NCBI RefSeq assembly: GCF_003315295.1
Contig: NZ_QNRI01000002.1
Span: 248,001-312,000 of the forward strand
Length of the DNA: 64,000 nt
Source of the DNA: Paraliobacillus ryukyuensis
GTDB lineage: Bacteria; Bacillota; Bacilli; Bacillales; Amphibacillaceae
Direction of reading: 5' to 3'
A model generated the notes under the pieces. That model was not told the origin of the DNA, did no database searches, and saw only the letters and a program-made list of their open reading frames with translations. Of this stretch, positions 56,498 through 64,000 are shown piece by piece; positions within the stretch are counted from its first letter, which is position 1, and every line of letters begins with the position of its first letter. Made by a program: the position numbers and the translations under genes.

Positions 56498-56660
56498 TTT
56501 TTTGTTTAGGCGATCTTTAATTAGTGATAAGTAAATGGGTTATACCTTGCTTGCTAACACATGGCTTTACCCATTTATTACGTTTTTACAAAAAGAGGTT
56601 AAAAAGGATAAGTATGAAAAGGACTAATCCATACCACATTATAAAAAGGAAGAGGGATGA

Positions 56661-58265
<1,605 letters not shown>

Positions 58266-58273
58266 GTTTAATG

Positions 58274-58301
58274 AAAAGGCGGAATTTTTTCCGTCTTTTT
58301 T
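58274..58301 (+). terminator. Rho-independent terminator of pyrG
   Basis: AAAAGGCGGAA pairs with TTCCGTCTTTT and is followed by TTTTG, directly after the stop codon. Confidence 0.85.
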
Positions 58302-58500
58302 GTTTGGAAAATGAAATACTTGAGAATATTTTTCATGTGAGAGTATTACAAATAGTAGACTATTAGGGGTTTTCTGTGTTTATGAGCGTATGAATTAGCG
58401 CGTTTATTCTTTATCAGAATGAGTCAATTTCATAACTTATTTCTATTTAATAAAACACAAATATTGCATCTTATTTTCTTTAATTTATACGTTATTTAAA

Positions 58501-58645
58501 AAGTGGAGGAAGCAAATGGAGAGACTCCACGAAAATAAAAAAACTATTTTCTTCGTGCGATGATTCGCTGACTAAAACCGTCACGTCTTGTGGGCCCGAG
58601 GTGAGGCCTTCGGAAAGCGACCTTATTTGCTGAGTGAATGGAGCT
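58501..58645 (+). repeat. Dispersed palindromic repeat, decayed copy E
   Basis: A shortened relative: GCAAATGGAGAGACTCC at the left, ACCGTCACGTCTTGTGGGCC in the middle and GGAAAGCGACCTTATTTGC at the right. The ends are inverted (GCAAAT and ATTTGC). The second arm of the cruciform found in copies A, B and D is missing. It lies in the 600-base gap between pyrG and spo0F; the rest of that gap shows no gene. Confidence 0.7.
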
Positions 58646-58738
58646 GATATGGTACATATAATTATATTATACGTGTTTGTCAAACAAATATTGAATTATG
58701 AAATTGACTCAGAATATATAGTTATTTATCGAACTTGC

Positions 58739-58765
58739 AGGAAAATGTATAAAATTCATAGAACT
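58739..58765 (+). promoter_or_regulatory. Possible SigH promoter of spo0F
   Basis: AGGAAAAT (58739-58746) and AGAACT (58760-58765) resemble the SigH -35 (AGGAWWT) and -10 (GAAT) elements with a spacing of 13-14 bases. B. subtilis spo0F is transcribed from a SigH promoter, but the -10 match here is imperfect. Confidence 0.35.
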
Positions 58766-58865
58766 TTATAATATATCGGTCCTAATATAGAGTTACAAAA
58801 TGGAATATTAAAGCTCTTTTTTGTATAGAGTAACCAATTTTAAAAAGGAAAAGAGGTGATAGTTT

Positions 58866-59234
58866 ATGGTGAAATCAGTTTTGGTTGTAGATGATCAATT
58901 AGGGATTCGTTTATTACTTGAAGAAATTATCAAAAGTGAAGGTCATGTAGTACATAGCTTTGAAAATGGTTTGCAGGCCTTACATTTTATGAAGAAGCAA
59001 ACCCCACCTGATTTACTCGTCATTGATTTCTGGATGGATATCATGAATGGAGCTGAATTAATTGAACAAATAGAAGCTGAAGAGATGTTCATCCCTACTA
59101 TTATCATGAGTGGAGCAGCCGAAGAAGTGGAAGAACATACACACCAATTTGAATCCGTCAAAAAAATTCTAGCAAAACCGTTTAATATAGCACAAGTGAA
59201 GCAAGATATCAATGAGTTATTAACAAGTGATTAG
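58866..59234 (+). CDS. spo0F: Sporulation phosphorelay response regulator Spo0F
   Basis: A 122-residue single-domain receiver. The phosphorylation site is D54 (LVIDFW), with the acidic pair D9/D10 and K104 (AKPFN) conserved. It takes phosphate from sensor kinases and passes it to Spo0B, starting sporulation. Its place between pyrG and fbaA identifies it as Spo0F rather than another receiver. Two points differ from B. subtilis: the switch threonine T82 is Ser, and the loop after D54 reads FWMDIMNG rather than the usual KIPGMDG form. AAAAGAGGTGAT precedes the ATG. Confidence 0.9.
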   Translation: MVKSVLVVDDQLGIRLLLEEIIKSEGHVVHSFENGLQALHFMKKQTPPDLLVIDFWMDIMNGAELIEQIEAEEMFIPTIIMSGAAEEVEEHTHQFESVKKILAKPFNIAQVKQDINELLTSD

Positions 59235-59431
59235 TTGAATTGCACTTTTATTTGGCAGTTAAAAGAATTGCCTTCATAATTTATTCAAAAAAAAATTCGG
59301 AAATCGCTTTCAAATTATAAGATTTGTTGCACCTTTTTGTTGAAGTTGGTATTCTTATACTGTATCCAATCAACAAATACATTTGACTGGCTATAGGAAT
59401 AGTATTTTATCTAATTTAAGGAGGAACATTC

Positions 59432-60289
59432 ATGGCATTAGAATCAATGAAACAGATGCTAGAAGATGCGAAAAAAGGCGGCTATGCGGTTGGGCAGTTT
59501 AACCTAAATAACTTGGAATATACACAAGCAATCCTTCAAGCTGCTGAAGAAGAAAAATCTCCAGTAATCCTTGGGGTTTCTGAAGGCGCAGCACGCTATA
59601 TGGGTGGTTATAACGTCGTAGTAGCAATGGTTAAATCTTTAATGGAAGCATACGGTACGACTGTACCAGTTGCTATTCACTTAGATCACGGTTCAAGCTT
59701 TGAACAATGTGCAAAAGCAATTCATGCAGGATTTACTTCTGTTATGATTGATGCTTCTCACGATCCATTTGAAGAAAATGTTGCAACTACTTCAAAAGTA
59801 GTAGAGCTTGCACATTTCCACGGTGTATCTGTTGAAGCTGAATTAGGGACTGTAGGTGGTCAAGAAGATGACGTTTCTGGAAGCATTATCTATGCAGACG
59901 CAAAAGAATGTCAAGAACTTGTAGAGCGTACAGGAATTGATTGTCTTGCTCCAGCGCTAGGTTCCGTACACGGACCTTACAAAGGCGAGCCAAACTTAGG
60001 TTTCAAAGAGATGGAAGAAATAGGTAAAGCTACTGGACTTCCACTAGTACTACATGGTGGAACTGGTATCCCAACTGCTGATATTAAACGTGCGATCTCC
60101 TACGCAACTTCAAAAATTAATGTGAATACAGAGAACCAAATTTCACAAGCGAAACGCGTTCGTGAAGTATTAGCTGAACAACCTGATCAATACGATCCAC
60201 GTAAATACTTAGGACCTGGACGTGACGCAATTAAAGAAACAGTTATTGGAAAAATGCGCGAATTCGGTTCATCTAACCAAGCAAAATAA
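59432..60289 (+). CDS. fbaA: Class II fructose-1,6-bisphosphate aldolase
   Basis: A 285-residue glycolytic enzyme that splits fructose-1,6-bisphosphate into dihydroxyacetone phosphate and glyceraldehyde-3-phosphate, using a zinc ion. Zinc ligands are in [22 protein letters not shown] and [10 protein letters not shown]. The start has AAGGAGG, typical of a highly expressed gene. Codon choice (GCA, GGT, CGT) looks biased, as expected for such genes. It follows spo0F, as in B. subtilis, but no transaldolase gene follows it. Confidence 0.97.
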   Translation: MALESMKQMLEDAKKGGYAVGQFNLNNLEYTQAILQAAEEEKSPVILGVSEGAARYMGGYNVVVAMVKSLMEAYGTTVPVAIHLDHGSSFEQCAKAIHAGFTSVMIDASHDPFEENVATTSKVVELAHFHGVSVEAELGTVGGQEDDVSGSIIYADAKECQELVERTGIDCLAPALGSVHGPYKGEPNLGFKEMEEIGKATGLPLVLHGGTGIPTADIKRAISYATSKINVNTENQISQAKRVREVLAEQPDQYDPRKYLGPGRDAIKETVIGKMREFGSSNQAK

Positions 60290-60300
60290 GTATCATAAAG

Positions 60301-60327
60301 AGAGCCATTCCTAAACGGAGTGGCTCT
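60301..60327 (+). terminator. Hairpin after fbaA
   Basis: AGAGCCA (60301-60307) with TCC and GGA inside pairs with TGGCTCT (60321-60327). No clear T run follows, so its strength is uncertain. Confidence 0.65.
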
Positions 60328-60560
60328 ACCATATTTAGTATAACCTCTCAAAACTTTATTTCCCTCTCTTTCATAAATAAAACATGTCAAGGTAGAAACA
60401 TCGGAAAAAAATTTGTATAATTAATCATATAACATGTATGCATGTTTTTGGTAAATTTGTGTAAACTATAAAATGATGTAATTAGTAAGCAGTTCTATTC
60501 TTAATGTAAGAATTAAATACAACATTTGAGGTAAACAATCAATAAAGTGAGGAATATGAT

Positions 60561-61847
60561 ATGCAAAAGCTAATGGTACAGGGTGGAACGCCATTAAACG
60601 GAAAAGTTAGAATCGGTGGGGCGAAAAACAGTGCAGTTGCATTATTACCTGCAGCGATTTTAGCAGACTCGAAAGTAATTATTGAAGGTCTCCCTAAAAT
60701 TTCAGATGTAGGTGTCTTAGGTGATTTGTTAGAAGAAATTGGCGGAGAAGTCAAATGGAATGGACAAACTGTACATATCGATCCGACGCATATGACGCCG
60801 ATGCCTCTTCCGAATGGGAAAGTCAAAAAGTTACGTGCATCCTATTATTTCATGGGAGCAATGCTCGGCAGATTTAAACAAGCGGTTATTGGATTGCCAG
60901 GAGGGTGTCATATTGGGCCAAGACCGATTGATCAACATATCAAAGGATTTGAAGCACTAGGAGCGAAAGTAACAAATGAACAAGGTGCTATTTATTTACG
61001 GGCTGATGAATTAAGAGGAGCACGCATTTATCTTGATGTGGTTAGTGTTGGGGCAACAATAAATATTATGTTAGCTGCAGTGAAAGCAAAAGGAAAGACA
61101 ATTATCGAAAATGCTGCACGTGAGCCGGAAATTATTGATGTAGCGACATTACTAACTAGTATGGGAGCAAAAATTAAAGGTGCAGGTACCGATGTTATTC
61201 GAATTGAAGGCGTTGAAGAATTAACTGGCTGTATGCATACAATTATTCCAGACCGTATTGAAGCAGGTACTTATGTTATTATGGCTGCGGCCCAAGGAGA
61301 GAAGGTGCTCATTGATAATGTCATTCCGCAACATTTGGAACCTTTATTAGCTAAACTTAGAGAAATGGGTGTGGGAATTGAAGAAGGGGAAGAGCAATTA
61401 CTAATTACCCCTAGTAAACAATTAGAATCAGTAGATATAAAAACACTTGTGCACCCTGGTTTCCCTACCGATTTACAACAACCCTTTACCTCGTTATTAA
61501 CAAAAGCAAATGGTACTGGCGTTGTAACAGACACGATTTACCAAGCAAGGTTTAAACATATCGATGAATTACGAAGAATGAATGCAAAAATTAAAGTAGA
61601 AGGAAGTTCTGCCATTGTGTCTGGTGCTGCGCAATTGGAGGGAGCAAAAGTGAAAGCAAGCGACCTTCGTGCTGGGGCTGCATTGATTGTTGCGGGCTTA
61701 ATGGCTGATGGTGTAACTGAAATTACAGGTGTGGATCATATCGATCGCGGCTATGAACAACTTACGGAGAAGTTATCTAACTTAGGAGCTGTTATTTGGC
61801 GAGAAGAAATGACAGAAAATGAATTGGAACAATTTCAAAATTCATAA
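60561..61847 (+). CDS. murZ: UDP-N-acetylglucosamine 1-carboxyvinyltransferase (MurA2/MurZ type)
   Basis: A 428-residue EPSP-synthase-fold enzyme that adds enolpyruvate to UDP-GlcNAc, the first committed step of peptidoglycan synthesis. The cysteine attacked by fosfomycin is C116 ([20 protein letters not shown]). [14 protein letters not shown] near the N-terminus and [13 protein letters not shown] near the C-terminus are family blocks. Between fbaA and rho this is the second MurA paralogue (murZ or murAB in Bacillus). The start follows AAGTGAGGAA. It is ended by a terminator. Confidence 0.93.
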   Translation: MQKLMVQGGTPLNGKVRIGGAKNSAVALLPAAILADSKVIIEGLPKISDVGVLGDLLEEIGGEVKWNGQTVHIDPTHMTPMPLPNGKVKKLRASYYFMGAMLGRFKQAVIGLPGGCHIGPRPIDQHIKGFEALGAKVTNEQGAIYLRADELRGARIYLDVVSVGATINIMLAAVKAKGKTIIENAAREPEIIDVATLLTSMGAKIKGAGTDVIRIEGVEELTGCMHTIIPDRIEAGTYVIMAAAQGEKVLIDNVIPQHLEPLLAKLREMGVGIEEGEEQLLITPSKQLESVDIKTLVHPGFPTDLQQPFTSLLTKANGTGVVTDTIYQARFKHIDELRRMNAKIKVEGSSAIVSGAAQLEGAKVKASDLRAGAALIVAGLMADGVTEITGVDHIDRGYEQLTEKLSNLGAVIWREEMTENELEQFQNS

Positions 61848-61880
61848 AAATACACTTTAAGTTAGTCTATAAGAAAATTT

Positions 61881-61909
61881 GGGGTTGCCATATGGTAACT
61901 CCTCTTTTC
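61881..61909 (+). terminator. Rho-independent terminator of murZ
   Basis: GGGGTTGCC (61881-61889) pairs with GGTAACTCC (61894-61902) around ATAT, followed by TCTTTTC. Confidence 0.8.
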
Positions 61910-62264
61910 ACAAGCTTATCGGCAGTTTTTGAAAAATATAGTTGAATAATGCGTAAGAACGCGTTACGATAAAAGAGGTTTAATGATTACCGTTATTGGG
62001 AAAGATAATGTAAGAAAAGTAAAACTTCTAGTCTATCTATTTTAAATCTATTCCTTCACATCGCTTCTTGGTAGAATCATGTCATGTGAACATTTCAACT
62101 TCAAAGAAAACCAACCACATGCACATATTTCAATAACTTCCAATGCAAGAAGTATCCAAAAAATAACCATTGATGACGAAAGATATTGTAACTTTATAGA
62201 TATGAACAAAGCTAAATAAATGAACAACAAGTTATTTACAAAAAAATATAGGTGTGGTGATTTT
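61910..62264. other. rho leader region, no gene seen
   Basis: About 355 bases between the murZ terminator and rho. A short hairpin CGTAA-GAACGCG-TTACG lies near 61952-61968. glpX, which is at this place in B. subtilis, is absent. Since rho is autoregulated in Bacillus by termination in its leader, this region may hold C-rich, G-poor Rho loading sites, but none stands out by eye. Confidence 0.4.
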
Positions 62265-63551
62265 GTGTCCGAAGTAACCATTTCTCAATTAGAGACAATG
62301 ACATTAAAAGATCTTTATGCGAAAGCTAGAGAGTATAAGGTATCGTATTATGCAAAACTAACAAAAAAAGAATTAATATTTGCCATTTTAAAAGCACAAG
62401 CTGAAAAAAGTGGTTACCTATTTATGGATGGTATCTTAGAAATTATTCCTTCTGAAGGGTTTGGTTTTCTACGCCCAATTAATTATTCTCCAAGTGCCGA
62501 AGATATTTATATTTCCGCTTCTCAAATTCGTAGATTTGATTTACGTAATGGGGACAAAGTTTCTGGAAAAGTTCGTCCACCAAAAGAGAACGAACGATAT
62601 TATGGATTACTACATGTTGATGCAGTAAATGGGGAAAACCCTGAAATGGCAAAAGAACGTGTTCATTTTCCTGCGCTAACGCCTCTATACCCAGACCGCT
62701 TAATGAATCTAGAAACGGGTGCGAAAAACATTTCGACTCGTATCATGGATCTTATTACACCAGTAGGTTATGGGCAACGTGGATTGATTGTAGCGCCACC
62801 AAAAGCAGGAAAAACAATGCTACTAACGCAAATTGCTAATAGTATTACGACTAACCATCCGGAAGTTAAGCTTATTATTTTATTGGTAGATGAGCGACCA
62901 GAAGAGGTAACCGATATTGAGCGTTCGGTACACCCGGATGTGGATGTTGTTAGCTCGACATTTGATGAAGTACCAGAAAACCATATTAAAGTTTCTGAGC
63001 TTGTATTAGAGCGTGCAATGCGTTTAGTGGAGCATAAAAAGGATGTGGTCGTGTTAATGGATAGTATTACCCGTTTAGCACGTGCATATAACTTAGTGAT
63101 CCCTCCAAGCGGCCGCACATTATCTGGCGGTATAGATCCAGCGGCATTTCATCGTCCTAAACGTTTCTTTGGTGCAGCTAGAAACATTGAAGAAGGTGGA
63201 AGCTTCACTATTTTAGCAACAGCTTTAGTAGAAACTGGTTCTCGTATGGACGATGTCATCTATGAAGAATTTAAAGGTACAGGTAATATGGAGTTGCATC
63301 TTGATCGTTCATTAGCACAACGACGTATTTTTCCTGCAATCGATATTTTGCGTTCAAGTACAAGAAAAGAAGAATTGCTTCTACCGAAATCACAATTGGA
63401 TATTGTGTGGGCTGTTCGCAAATCAATGCAAGATTCTCCAGATTTCTTAGATCGATTCTTGCGCAAATTGAAATCAACGAAGAATAATGAAGAGTTTTTT
63501 CAACAATTGGAAGAAGAAGCAAAACGTAAAGGAACCATGAAAAGAACATAA
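62265..63551 (+). CDS. rho: Transcription termination factor Rho
   Basis: A 428-residue hexameric RNA helicase. It has an N-terminal helical segment ([20 protein letters not shown]), an OSB-fold RNA-binding domain ([20 protein letters not shown]), the Walker A motif [23 protein letters not shown] and the Q/R loops ([20 protein letters not shown]). It terminates untranslated transcripts. The GTG at 62265 gives [12 protein letters not shown], which aligns with B. subtilis Rho; the frame is open further upstream but that part is not Rho-like. Confidence 0.96.
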   Translation: MSEVTISQLETMTLKDLYAKAREYKVSYYAKLTKKELIFAILKAQAEKSGYLFMDGILEIIPSEGFGFLRPINYSPSAEDIYISASQIRRFDLRNGDKVSGKVRPPKENERYYGLLHVDAVNGENPEMAKERVHFPALTPLYPDRLMNLETGAKNISTRIMDLITPVGYGQRGLIVAPPKAGKTMLLTQIANSITTNHPEVKLIILLVDERPEEVTDIERSVHPDVDVVSSTFDEVPENHIKVSELVLERAMRLVEHKKDVVVLMDSITRLARAYNLVIPPSGRTLSGGIDPAAFHRPKRFFGAARNIEEGGSFTILATALVETGSRMDDVIYEEFKGTGNMELHLDRSLAQRRIFPAIDILRSSTRKEELLLPKSQLDIVWAVRKSMQDSPDFLDRFLRKLKSTKNNEEFFQQLEEEAKRKGTMKRT

Positions 63552-63753
63552 TTCGCTTCCATGCGCTTATTTTATATATGGTTATTTTAATCCCTGATAG
63601 TTGTATAAAGTTAAATAATAGAAAGCAAATCTTGCTCTTGCAAACAGACTTGCGCACTGTTATAATCTTTCTATATGACATAAAATGCATAGCACACAAC
63701 AAGTGTGAATAACTCTGTTTCCAAAGGATTCAGGGCAAAAGGAGTGGAAAGAT

Positions 63754-63999
63754 ATGAAACAAGGAATTCACCCGGAATACAAAAAAGTTGTATTTCTTGA
63801 CACAAGTTCTGATTACAAATTTCTTACCGGATCTACAAAGTCTTCTGAGGAGACAATTGAATGGGAAGATGGTAACACATACCCATTAATCCGTGTAGAA
63901 ATTAGTTCAGATTCTCACCCGTTCTATACTGGTAAGCAAAAAGCCGACAAAGTTGGTGGCCGTGTAGATCGCTTTAAGAAAAAATATAACCTTAGCTAA
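63754..63999 (+). CDS. rpmE2: 50S ribosomal protein L31, type B (zinc-independent)
   Basis: An 81-residue L31 starting [20 protein letters not shown]. It has no CxxC zinc-binding cysteines and carries the type-B insertion [20 protein letters not shown], so it belongs to the C-minus paralogue (YtiA/RpmE2). In B. subtilis the gene after rho is the zinc-binding rpmE. AAAAGGAGTGG lies upstream of the ATG. The stop codon is the second-last base triplet of the window. Confidence 0.95.
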   Translation: MKQGIHPEYKKVVFLDTSSDYKFLTGSTKSSEETIEWEDGNTYPLIRVEISSDSHPFYTGKQKADKVGGRVDRFKKKYNLS

Positions 64000-64000
64000 T

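Noticed and set aside
62048-62281. 77-codon minus-strand ORF with hydrophobic residues before rho
   Set aside because: It overlaps the rho start on the opposite strand and lacks a recognisable ribosome binding site or family.

Overview
The window is an AT-rich stretch of a Bacillaceae chromosome, most likely from a halotolerant, spore-forming genus close to Oceanobacillus, Virgibacillus or Gracilibacillus (inference). Three things support this: gene order from about 35.7 kb to the right end follows the Bacillus subtilis ywdI to rpmE segment; sporulation genes (gerQ, pbpG, spo0F) are present; and there is a complete ectoine/hydroxyectoine uptake operon (ehuBCDA) beside a Na+/H+ antiporter. TTG and GTG starts with strong AGGAGG-type ribosome binding sites are frequent.

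Left part (1-25.9 kb): the 3' end of a LiaR-like response regulator with a HAAS/DUF1700 and a DUF4097 protein; ypmR-ypmS; a SAM-riboswitch-controlled metY whose protein has an unusual C-terminal extension; Hsp20; RarD; cardiolipin synthase; an acyl-CoA thioesterase; an HxlR regulator; an ABC-F ATPase; an M29 aminopeptidase; RecQ; a CPA-type antiporter with an RCK-like tail; ehuBCDA; an AI-2E family permease; a TerC protein under a yybP-ykoY (Mn2+) riboswitch; OsmC; and the cystine importer TcyP.

Middle accessory island (25.9-28.5 kb): two decayed ISL3-type transposase ends, one decayed IS3-type end, a copy of a dispersed repeat, one orphan exported protein and an unexplained structured intergenic segment. 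It is followed by a large RND exporter and a second M29 aminopeptidase.

Right part (33-64 kb): an acyltransferase, fructosamine kinase, ywdI, ywdK, gerQ, hemQ, pta, menC, a broken tRNA-Cys-like relic, lipL, ywfO, ywgA, a 4-oxalocrotonate tautomerase, ywhD, a 52-bp tandem array, pbpG, speE-speB, ywiB-argS, a GNAT protein, a second phospholipase-D protein, a P-loop kinase, rpoE, pyrG, spo0F, fbaA, murA2, rho and a zinc-free L31. The pyrG leader carries all the parts of the CTP-sensing reiterative-transcription attenuator.

The most notable non-gene signals are a family of 150-360 bp palindromic repeats (five copies, mostly filling convergent gene ends, with GGGACAAA-type inverted termini), the 52-bp tandem array, the pyrG leader, two riboswitches, the tRNA relic and the candidate structured RNA at 28.2-28.4 kb. 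No clearly new multi-gene system (defence, secretion or biosynthetic cluster) was found.
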